Positions 31,625 through 37,916 of a stretch of 37,916 nucleotides of DNA are shown piece by piece. The translations under genes were made by a program, and so were the position numbers. The DNA lies in assembly GCF_030124175.1 (NCBI RefSeq), contig NZ_JASKMT010000038.1, forward strand, positions 1-37,916, in the 5' to 3' direction. Under the pieces are notes generated by a model. The model made no database searches and was not told the origin of the DNA. It was given only the letters and a program-made list of their open reading frames with translations. Origin of the DNA: Streptomyces sp. 549. GTDB taxonomy: Bacteria > Actinomycetota > Actinomycetes > Streptomycetales > Streptomycetaceae. Each line of letters opens with the position of its first letter. Position 1 is the first letter of the stretch.

Positions 31625-32668
31625 ATGAAGGCACTCAGCGGCATCCGGTGGTCCGTGCTCGACCGCTCGCCCGTCCGGCAGGGCGAGCGGCCCGGCGGCG
31701 CACTGCGCGGCACGGTGCGCTTCGCCCGGGAGGCCGAGGCGCTGGGCTACCACCGCTTCTGGGTGGCCGAGCACCACGGGGTGCCCGGCATCGCCGGGGC
31801 CGCTCCCACCGTGCTGGCGGCGGCGGTCGCCGCGGCCACCACACGCATCCGGGTCGGCACCGGCGGAGTGATGCTGCCCAACCACGTGCCGCTGGTCGTC
31901 GCCGAGCAGTTCGGCGTGCTGGAGGCCCTGCACCCCGGCAGGATCGACGCGGGCGTCGGCCGGTCGGTGGGATTCACCGAGGAGGTGCGCCGCGCGCTGG
32001 GCGCGGACCGGGACGCCGCCGCCGACTTCGGCGAGCGCGTCGACGAACTGCTCGCCCACCTCGACGGGCATGCGGCGCTCCCACCGCTGCCGTCGGCCCG
32101 GCCCGCCGACGGGCCCCTGCCGGTCTTCGTCCTGGCCACCGGCGCGGGCGCCGACCTCGCCGCGCGGCGAGGACTGCCCCTGGTGATCGGCTCCGGGCGC
32201 GACCCGGACACCCTGGCGGCCGCGGTCGACCGCTACCGCGCCGGCTTCCGTCCCTCCCCGCGGGCCGCCGCGCCGTACGTGGTGGTGGCGGTGAACGCAG
32301 CCGTGGCGGCCACCGGTGAGGAGGCGGAGCTGCGGCAGCTGCCCGAGGCGTGGTCGGTCGCGAGGTCACGCACCACCGGCGCGTTCGCCCCGCTGCTGCC
32401 GCCCGCCGGGGTTCCTCTCGCGTCGGCCACCGCACGCGAACTCCGCCACCTCGAGCAGGCTCGCGCCGCACAGCTGAACGGCAACGCGGAGCAGGTCGGC
32501 GGGCGGCTCGCGGCGCTGGCCGGCCGGACCGGGGCGGACGAGTTCCTGCTCACCTTCGCCACCCACGATCCGGACGACCGGCTCGACTCCTACCGCCGGC
32601 TGGCCTCGCTCGCCGGGCTCTCGGGCGCCACCACGCCACGCGCCATGCCCAGTTCGACGAGGTCCTGA
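31625..32668 (+). CDS. luciferase-like (LLM class) flavin-dependent oxidoreductase
   Basis: 347 aa from ATG 31625. The bacterial luciferase TIM-barrel family is shown by the N-terminal SVLDRSPVRQG, then GYHRFWVAEHHG, RIRVGTGGVMLPNHVPLVVAEQF, HPGRIDAGVGR and the C-terminal LLTFATHDPDDRLDSYRRLA. It would use reduced flavin (FMNH2 or F420) to oxidise an unknown substrate. No clear ribosome-binding site is seen. The last 79 nt overlap the end of the convergent carboxyltransferase gene, and the tail after LAGLSG is probably non-conserved. Confidence 0.92.
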   Translation: MKALSGIRWSVLDRSPVRQGERPGGALRGTVRFAREAEALGYHRFWVAEHHGVPGIAGAAPTVLAAAVAAATTRIRVGTGGVMLPNHVPLVVAEQFGVLEALHPGRIDAGVGRSVGFTEEVRRALGADRDAAADFGERVDELLAHLDGHAALPPLPSARPADGPLPVFVLATGAGADLAARRGLPLVIGSGRDPDTLAAAVDRYRAGFRPSPRAAAPYVVVAVNAAVAATGEEAELRQLPEAWSVARSRTTGAFAPLLPPAGVPLASATARELRHLEQARAAQLNGNAEQVGGRLAALAGRTGADEFLLTFATHDPDDRLDSYRRLASLAGLSGATTPRAMPSSTRS

Positions 32669-33969
32669 GGACGGATGCGCAACTGGTCGGCCGTCGGGCG
32701 CACCTGGTCGGGGCCGCGTTTGAGGATGGCCGCGGCCAGCTCGGGAGCGATCACTGAGAAGTAACTGTCCGGCGCCACCCAGGTGTTGCCCGGCGCGGCC
32801 AGTGCCAGCGCCCCGCCCGAGCCGCCCTCGCCCACCACCAGGGTGGTGACCGGGACGGGCGACTCGGCGACGGCGGCGAAGCACTCGGCGAGCGCGCCCC
32901 CGGCGCCGGAGCGTTCCGCCTCGGCGTCGTTGGCCGCCCCCGGGGTGTCGACCAGGGTCAGCACGGGGAAGCCCAGCCGTCCCGCGAGCCGGATCAGCCG
33001 GGCCGCCGTGCGGAACCCGGCGGGTCGGGTCGCCGTCCCGCACTGCGCGGCGAACGCCACAGTCCGTCCGTTGTGCAGCCCGAAGCCGCAGCGCATGCCC
33101 GGGTCGACGCCGCTGCTGCGGTCACCGCTGATCTCCGCCCGCGTCCCGAAGAACGCGTCCAGGTAGCTCTCCGCCCTGGGTCGCCGCGGATCGCGGGCCC
33201 GCGTCACCGCCTCCCAGCCCGTGCCGGGCAGGCCGCCCGTGCCGAGCGCGCCCGGCGGGTCGACCGCTGCCGCACGCTCCCCGCCCCCGCGCGGCGTGAG
33301 CAGCCGCAGCCAGCCGGCGAGGGCTGCGGGCAGTTCCTCCGCGGTGAGCACGCCGTCGACGTGCCCGGCCGCGAGCTGGCCCTCCGCCGAGTAGGCGAGC
33401 GGGTCGGCGTCCGCCGGCCTGACCCGTGAACCGGCGAAGCCGATCTGGGCGCGGGGGAGGGCGAGCAGCAGATCCGCCCCGGCACCCAGCGTGGCCCAGC
33501 CGCCGCCGGTGGACGGGTCGCGCAGTACCGCGACCTGCGCCAGCCCGGCGGCCCGAGTCAGAGCGGACTGCCGTGCGATGCGCTGGAGTTGGGTGAGGGC
33601 GACGATGCCCTCCTGCATACGGCTGCCGCCGGTGGCGATCAGCGACACCACCGGCACGCCCAGCTCCCTGGCACGCACGTGCGCCGCCTCCAGCCGATCC
33701 CCGGTGCGCGATCCCAGCGAGCCGCCGAGAAAGCCGAACTCGAAGGAGACCAGCACGGCACGGGTGCCGCCGATGGTGGCCGTCCCGCACACCACCGACT
33801 CGTCCTCACCGGTGCGTTCGGCCGCCCGGTCCCGGGCGACGTCGTAGCCCTCCCAGCCCAGCGGGCCGTTCACCGGCTGCCCGGCCTGGGGGACGGGGAG
33901 TTCGGTGAAGTCGCCGGTCAGGGAGGCGACGGCCGCACGGGCGGAACCGGGTGCGCCCGCACCGCTCAC
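32590..33969 (-). CDS. fused AccD/AccA-like acyl-CoA carboxyltransferase
   Basis: 459 aa from GTG 33969, overlapping the matB stop (GTGA). The N-terminal half is AccD-like: FEFGFLGGSLGS, ATGGSRMQEGIVALTQL, RDPSTGGGWATL and IGFAGSRV. The C-terminal half is AccA-like: FRTAARLIRLAGRLGFPVLT, DTPGAA, and VVGEGGSGGALALAAP followed by SVIAPELAAAILKR. The four-Cys zinc finger of E. coli-type AccD is absent. No biotin carboxylase or carrier gene is nearby. With MatB it may transfer or remove a carboxyl group on malonyl-type CoA thioesters. The biotin dependence and direction of reaction cannot be told from sequence. Confidence 0.88.
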   Translation of the reverse strand: MSGAGAPGSARAAVASLTGDFTELPVPQAGQPVNGPLGWEGYDVARDRAAERTGEDESVVCGTATIGGTRAVLVSFEFGFLGGSLGSRTGDRLEAAHVRARELGVPVVSLIATGGSRMQEGIVALTQLQRIARQSALTRAAGLAQVAVLRDPSTGGGWATLGAGADLLLALPRAQIGFAGSRVRPADADPLAYSAEGQLAAGHVDGVLTAEELPAALAGWLRLLTPRGGGERAAAVDPPGALGTGGLPGTGWEAVTRARDPRRPRAESYLDAFFGTRAEISGDRSSGVDPGMRCGFGLHNGRTVAFAAQCGTATRPAGFRTAARLIRLAGRLGFPVLTLVDTPGAANDAEAERSGAGGALAECFAAVAESPVPVTTLVVGEGGSGGALALAAPGNTWVAPDSYFSVIAPELAAAILKRGPDQVRPTADQLRIRPQDLVELGMARGVVAPESPASEASRR

Positions 33970-35405
33970 CGCAGTTCCTTCTTGAGGACCTTGCCCATGT
34001 CGTTGCGGGGCAGCCGCTCGACGAACCGCACTTCGCGCGGGCGCTTGTACGCGGCCAACCTGCGGGTGACGAGTTCGGCCAGCTCCGCCTCGTCCGGGCG
34101 CTGCTCACCCTCGGGCACCACCCAGGCCACCACCCGTTCGCCCAGGTCCGGGTCGGGTGCACCGGTCACCGCGACCTCCCGCACACCGTGGTGCTCCAGT
34201 AGTACGTTCTCGATCTCACCGGCGCCGATGCGGTATCCGCCGGACTTGATGAGGTCGGTCGAGCGGCGGCCCACGATGCGGTAGAAGCCGTCCGCGTCCT
34301 TCGTCGCCATGTCGCCGGTGCGGAACCAGCCTCCGGCGAACGCCTCCGCGGTGGCGTCGGGACGGCCGAGGTACTCGGTGAACAGGTTGGGGCCGCGGAC
34401 CTGGATCTCGCCGACCGTCTCGCCGTCGTCGGCGGTCACCCGTTCGCCGTCGTCGTCGACCAACCGCACGTCGACGCTGGGCAGCGGCACACCGACGGTG
34501 CCCGGCTTGTACGGGCCGTCGAGGCGCACACTGGTGCTCATCAGGGTCTCCGTCATGCCGTAGCGCTCGATCACCCGCTGGCCGGTGGCCTGGGTCAGCG
34601 CCTCGTGGTCACGCAGCGGCAGTGCCGCCGACCCGGAGACCAGCAGCCGGGCGCCGCTGAGCGCCCGGCTGAGTACCGGGTCGCCTGGGGCCTGCTCGGC
34701 CAGCCGGTGGTACATCGTCGGCACGCCGAAGAACATGGTGCCCTCGGGCAGGGAATGGCTCACCGCGTCCGGGGTGAAGCGCACCAGGTGGTGCAGCGTG
34801 CCCGAGCGGCGCAGCGGGCCGAGCAGCCCGAGCACGAGGCCGTGCACGTGGAACAGCGGAAGCGCGTGCACCAGGACGTCCCGGTCGGTCCACTGCCAGG
34901 CGTCGGCGACGTCGTCGAGCGTGGCCGCGAGCGCACGTCGGGACAGCACCACGCCCTTGGGCGCGCCGGTGGTCCCCGAGGTGTAGACGATCAGGGCGGG
35001 CATCGAGTCGGCGCCCGACTCCGGGTGCCCGAGTGCCGGTTCGTCCGGATCGGGGGTCAGGTCGACGTCGATGCGGGGAAGTCCGGCGAGCGGGGTGGGC
35101 AACTCCTCGTCTGCCGCCACCAGGATCGCGTCGGGCGCGCAGTCGGCCACGATGTGGGCCAGTTCCGCTTCTCCCGACCCCGGGTTGACGGGCACCGCCG
35201 GTACGCCCGCCAGCAGTGCGGCGACGACGGCGACGGCGGTCTCGCAGCGCGGTGCGGCCCAGACGGCCACGCGGTTCCGGGTGACGATCCGCGCGCCGAG
35301 CGGCCGGGCGGCGGCGGCGAGCTCGCTGTAGCTCAGCTCGACGTCACCGAAACGCACGGCGGTCTTCGCCGGCTCGTTCTCCAGTGCGGGGATGAGAGGT
35401 GACAC
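33966..35405 (-). CDS. matB: malonyl-CoA synthetase (ANL superfamily acyl-CoA ligase)
   Basis: 479 aa. I choose GTG 35405 rather than the in-frame upstream ATG 35438, because AAGGAG (35416-35411) sits 5 nt before it. The protein follows the S. coelicolor MatB pattern as I remember it. The P-loop is VYTSGTTGAPKGV, A5 is ERYGMTETLMSTSVR, A7-A8 run through FRTGDMATKD then SGGYRIGAGEIEN, and the catalytic Lys472 lies in NDMGKVLKKEL. It ligates malonate or methylmalonate to CoA with ATP, supplying polyketide or fatty-acid extender units. It leads a two-gene operon with the fused carboxyltransferase. Confidence 0.93.
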   Translation of the reverse strand: MSPLIPALENEPAKTAVRFGDVELSYSELAAAARPLGARIVTRNRVAVWAAPRCETAVAVVAALLAGVPAVPVNPGSGEAELAHIVADCAPDAILVAADEELPTPLAGLPRIDVDLTPDPDEPALGHPESGADSMPALIVYTSGTTGAPKGVVLSRRALAATLDDVADAWQWTDRDVLVHALPLFHVHGLVLGLLGPLRRSGTLHHLVRFTPDAVSHSLPEGTMFFGVPTMYHRLAEQAPGDPVLSRALSGARLLVSGSAALPLRDHEALTQATGQRVIERYGMTETLMSTSVRLDGPYKPGTVGVPLPSVDVRLVDDDGERVTADDGETVGEIQVRGPNLFTEYLGRPDATAEAFAGGWFRTGDMATKDADGFYRIVGRRSTDLIKSGGYRIGAGEIENVLLEHHGVREVAVTGAPDPDLGERVVAWVVPEGEQRPDEAELAELVTRRLAAYKRPREVRFVERLPRNDMGKVLKKELR

Positions 35406-35502
35406 CCGTGCTCCTTCGCTGGTGGTCGTTGGCTTCACGATCTCATCACCGGGCCGCGCGGGGACAGCACGGGGGAGCGACGGTTGCGGGTGCGTCGGTA
35501 TG

Positions 35503-35519
35503 TAAGGAAACCTTCCTAA
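35503..35519. promoter_or_regulatory. palindrome upstream of the GH5 promoter
   Basis: TAAGGAA (35503-35509) and TTCCTAA (35513-35519) form an inverted repeat with one mismatch and a 3-nt centre, 5 nt upstream of the -35 box. Similar AGGAAA-TTTCCT palindromes occur, from memory, before Streptomyces polysaccharide-hydrolase genes controlled by ROK-type repressors such as CsnR. An operator role is likely; the regulator is not identified. Confidence 0.6.
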
Positions 35520-35523
35520 CCTC

Positions 35524-35552
35524 TTGACGCCGGTAGTAAAGAACCCTAACTT
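35524..35552 (+). promoter_or_regulatory. housekeeping-type promoter of the GH5 gene
   Basis: TTGACG (35524-35529) and TAACTT (35547-35552) are separated by 17 nt, the best housekeeping promoter match in the window. It leaves an untranslated leader of about 85 nt. Confidence 0.7.
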
Positions 35553-35645
35553 TCGGGCCAGTGCCAGGCCGGTGCTGTTGGTGGCCGGATGTCATGTATC
35601 TGCCAAACACGCACCCCACACCCCCCACTTCTGGAGTGACGCAAC

Positions 35646-36695
35646 GTGCATCAACCTCCCCTGCGCCGCACCAGGCTGCCGCTCGCGGCGGTCGTGGCGG
35701 CGTTCCTGCTCGCCGTCGTCCTCGCCGTCCAGGCGCACCTCCCGGCGGGCGCGGTTGCCGCCTCGGGCCAGCAGCCCGCCGCGCGGTCGCCGATCGCCGC
35801 CAACGGCCAGCTCAAGGTCTGCGGCACCCGGCTCTGCAACGCGGCGGGCCGGCCGGTGCAGCTGCGCGGCATGTCCACCCACGGCACCCAGTGGTACGCC
35901 CAATGCGTCACCAACGCGTCGCTGGACACCCTGGCCTACGACTGGGGAGCCGACGTGCTGCGGGTCTCGACCTACGTGCAGGAAGGCGGCTACGCCACCA
36001 ACCCCCGGCACTTCACCGACCTGGCGAGCCGCATCATCGACCAGGCGACGGCCCGAGGCATGTACGTGATCGTCGACTGGCACATGCTCAGCCCGGGCGA
36101 CCCGAACGCCAACTTCGACCGCGCCCGCCAGTTCTTCGCCGACATCACCCGGCGGCACGGGCACCAGAGCAACCTGCTCTACGAGATCGCCAACGAGCCC
36201 AGCGGAGTCGGCTGGAACACGATCAGGTCGTACGCCGAGCGGCTCATCCCCCTCATCCGGGCACAGGACCCCGAGACCCCGATCCTGGTCGGCACCCGTG
36301 CCTGGTCCTCCTTCGGAGTCTCCGAGGGGGCGAACGAGCAGGAGGTGGTGGCCAGTCCGGTACGCGCCTCCAACATCATGTACACCTTCCACTTCTACGC
36401 CGCCTCGCACCGGGAGGCCTACCTCAGCGCGCTCGACCGCGCCTCCGACCGGCTCCCGGTGTTCGTCACCGAGTTCGGCACCCAGGACCACAGCGGTGAC
36501 GGAGGCAACGACTTCGCCATGGCCCAGCGGTTCGTCGACCTGATGAACCGCAAGCAGATCTCCTGGGTCAACTGGAACTTCTCAGACGACCACCGCTCGG
36601 GAGCCGTCTTCCGGCAGGGCACCTGCGCGGGGGACCGCTTCGGCGGCACCGGCGTGCTGAAGGAGGCAGGCGTCTGGGTCAGGGCCCGGATCTGA
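35646..36695 (+). CDS. secreted GH5 endoglucanase (cellulase)
   Basis: 349 aa from GTG 35646, with GGAG 9 nt upstream. A basic n-region (LRRTRLP) and hydrophobic core (about 12-32) ending near AGAVAA form a signal peptide. The catalytic (beta/alpha)8 domain is of the GH5_2 type: LRVSTYVQEGGYATNP, MYVIVDWHMLSPGDPN, acid/base Glu184 in YEIANEPSG, TFHFYAASH, nucleophile Glu276 in FVTEFGTQ and ISWVNWNFSD. It cleaves internal beta-1,4 bonds of cellulose or mixed glucan outside the cell. There is no carbohydrate-binding module, so it is a single-domain enzyme. A clear promoter and palindromic operator lie upstream. Confidence 0.95.
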   Translation: MHQPPLRRTRLPLAAVVAAFLLAVVLAVQAHLPAGAVAASGQQPAARSPIAANGQLKVCGTRLCNAAGRPVQLRGMSTHGTQWYAQCVTNASLDTLAYDWGADVLRVSTYVQEGGYATNPRHFTDLASRIIDQATARGMYVIVDWHMLSPGDPNANFDRARQFFADITRRHGHQSNLLYEIANEPSGVGWNTIRSYAERLIPLIRAQDPETPILVGTRAWSSFGVSEGANEQEVVASPVRASNIMYTFHFYAASHREAYLSALDRASDRLPVFVTEFGTQDHSGDGGNDFAMAQRFVDLMNRKQISWVNWNFSDDHRSGAVFRQGTCAGDRFGGTGVLKEAGVWVRARI

Positions 36696-36711
36696 CGCGG
36701 CGAGCCGACCG

Positions 36712-37479
36712 TCAGCCGCCCGTGGCCTGCGGGAAGAGCGTGTGGAACGCCTCCACCGACTCCGTGAGCCCACGGGCGTAGGGCGCGTCGAAGTGCCAGA
36801 TGAGGAAGAGCAGGAAGGCGATCAGCGCGCTGAACAGCCCGGCAAGCACCAACTCCCGTCCCGATCGACGGATCTGGAGCACGAACACCATGCCCACCAC
36901 GACCACCGCGCCGATGATCAGTCCGAACCAGACCACGCCCGGCATGGTGGTGCCCGCGCTGCCGCCGCGTTCGGTGCGCGCCCGCGACGCCTGCGCCACC
37001 TGGTCCACCACGCCCTGGTAGGCGTGCGACTCCAGAGTGGTGGTCGGCTCGAAGCCCGACACCTGCGACCGGACCCGCCCGAGCATCCGGTCACCGCGCT
37101 CGGTGAGTTCACCCGCGTCCGGCCCCGGAGCCCACTCGGTGTCGACGGTGTAGGCCACGTAGTCCTCCACGTCCGCGCGGACGCGGTCGCGGAACTCGAC
37201 CGGGTACACCTCGACGCGCTCGTGGACCTCGTGCAGGGCCAGTGCCTCCTGGGTGACCCAGTCGGTCGCGGCGTTGCGCTGCTCCCACACCCCGGCGATG
37301 GCCAGGCCCAGCACGATCGCGTACACCACGCCGATCATCATGATCATGTACTCGATGACGTCGGGCGTCTCGCTGGTGTCCTCGTCCTCGCCCGAGCGCC
37401 GCTGCCGCAACAGCGCGACGGTGAGCACCACGACGCACGACGCGACCATGACGAGAGCCAGGACCAGCCAAGCGGACAA
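36712..37479 (-). CDS. DUF4239-type (bestrophin-like) membrane protein
   Basis: 255 aa from TTG 37479, chosen because AGGAG (37491-37487) lies 7 nt upstream. Hydrophobic segments are at about 2-20, 40-60 (MIMMIGVVYAIVLGLAIAGV), 180-202 and 212-232. A cytoplasmic or outer helical middle carries WEQRNAATDWVTQEALALHE. This is the layout of the uncharacterised DUF4239 family, which is common in Streptomyces. The upstream gene's stop TAG overlaps the ribosome-binding site, so the two genes are coupled. It faces the cellulase gene with only 16 nt between stops. Confidence 0.85.
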   Translation of the reverse strand: MSAWLVLALVMVASCVVVLTVALLRQRRSGEDEDTSETPDVIEYMIMMIGVVYAIVLGLAIAGVWEQRNAATDWVTQEALALHEVHERVEVYPVEFRDRVRADVEDYVAYTVDTEWAPGPDAGELTERGDRMLGRVRSQVSGFEPTTTLESHAYQGVVDQVAQASRARTERGGSAGTTMPGVVWFGLIIGAVVVVGMVFVLQIRRSGRELVLAGLFSALIAFLLFLIWHFDAPYARGLTESVEAFHTLFPQATGG

Positions 37480-37489
37480 CGCACTTCTC

Positions 37490-37916
37490 CTATTCGGAAC
37501 GTGACCGGGAGGCGGCGGCCCCCCGGGGTCGGGTCGCGGCGGCGGCGAGCACCGCAGGGGCGACCACGAGCAGCATGCGGCCCACGACGGAGGTCCCCGA
37601 CGGCCGCGGCTCCTCGCGCGGCCTGACCGTGAGCGGCGCGCGCAGCATCGACGGCGGCAGTGGCGGCCCGGCGACCGGGGGCTCCGCGACGCCGGGCTGC
37701 GGTGGCGGGCTCGCCGGTGGTGCCGGGACGGGTGGCGGGGCTGCCGGCTCGGGGGCCTCCGCCCGGACCTGGACCGGCTCTGCCGACGGCGCCGGGCGGG
37801 TCGCCGGGCGGGTCGCCGGGGGCGGGAGCGGGACTGCCGGCTGTGCCGGCCCGGGCGCATGGCGGCCTCGGCGACGGCGGCCTCTCCGGCGGCGAGCGCC
37901 TCGACGATGCGCTGGT
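37490..37916 (-). CDS. C-terminal part of a Pro-rich, probably membrane-anchored protein (partial, possible frame switch)
   Basis: The - strand frame ending at TAG 37492-37490 gives about 140 residues. A Pro/Ala-rich stretch (APGPAQPAVPLPPPATRPAT and onward, encoded by about 37860-37640) is followed by a C-terminal hydrophobic helix (RMLLVVAPAVLAAAA) and a basic tail. The stop overlaps the DUF4239 ribosome-binding site, which supports this frame. In the last 60 nt at the window edge (37914-37855), however, G/C-ending codons lie in a different frame (QRIVEALAAGEAAVAEAAMR). This suggests either a frameshift or a misread edge. GCCGGGCGGGTC is tandemly repeated at 37791-37814. Function unknown. 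Confidence 0.4.
   Translation of the reverse strand, partial: PAHRRGARRRRGRRRRGRHAPGPAQPAVPLPPPATRPATRPAPSAEPVQVRAEAPEPAAPPPVPAPPASPPPQPGVAEPPVAGPPLPPSMLRAPLTVRPREEPRPSGTSVVGRMLLVVAPAVLAAAATRPRGAAASRSRSE

Noticed and set aside
37480..37860. Arg/Ser-rich N-terminal extension of the DUF4239 protein
   Set aside because: It is Arg/Pro-rich shadow sequence. TTG 37479 has a proper AGGAG and gives the family length.
37855..37914. C-terminus of a FadR-type GntR regulator (IVEALAAG-EAAMR resemblance)
   Set aside because: The match is about 20 residues at the window edge, helical Ala/Glu-rich sequence is not specific, and the downstream Pro-rich membrane tail does not fit a GntR protein.

Overview
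The window is GC-rich actinobacterial DNA, almost certainly Streptomyces. The grounds are strong G/C bias at third codon positions, many GTG/TTG starts, ATGA/GTGA-coupled operons, lipoprotein solute-binding genes without local ATPases, a MatB closely resembling the S. coelicolor enzyme as I recall it, and typical secreted polysaccharide hydrolases. The assignment rests on reading alone; no database search was done.

Left edge (1-4488): the integrase end of an integrated actinomycete element. It carries the tail of a probable DNA cytosine methyltransferase, a prim-pol replication protein, a small Cys/His protein, a primase-associated SF3 helicase, an excisionase and a tyrosine integrase, all tightly coupled on +. 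The integrase faces the 3' end of an intact tRNA-Pro(GGG) on -, the presumed attachment site, with a strong hairpin between them. A perfect 25-bp inverted repeat overlaps the helicase stop.

Chromosomal transport blocks (4489-17229): a tripartite tricarboxylate transporter operon (TctC-TctB-TctA-TctC, -) diverges from a CitA/DcuS-type sensor kinase and response regulator (+). Next come a DeoR-family regulator and a polyol ABC operon (binding protein, two permeases, zinc dehydrogenase, no ATPase).

Middle (17347-21087): a lipase-maturation-factor-like membrane protein, a thiolase, and a TetR regulator coupled to a small membrane protein.

Glycan-like cluster (21236-29005): an NAD-dependent sugar epimerase with a Cys/His insert and an OmpR/HK two-component pair. 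A + operon holds a GT2 glycosyltransferase, a CofC/GT-like protein and a methyltransferase. A facing - operon holds a GT-C-like membrane protein, a cytochrome b/molybdopterin fusion and a small membrane protein. Several of these genes have a TANNGT -10 box exactly 7 nt before the start codon and no Shine-Dalgarno, so they are probably leaderless and possibly co-expressed. This is my best candidate for an undescribed pathway.

Right part (29105-37916): an acetyl xylan esterase-like hydrolase, an orphan DasA-like sugar-binding lipoprotein with a dre-like operator in its promoter, a luciferase-like oxidoreductase, a fused AccD/AccA-like carboxyltransferase coupled to malonyl-CoA synthetase matB, a secreted GH5 endoglucanase with a clear promoter and palindrome, a DUF4239-type membrane protein, and the C-terminal part of a Pro-rich protein. 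The theme is carbohydrate and carboxylate acquisition.
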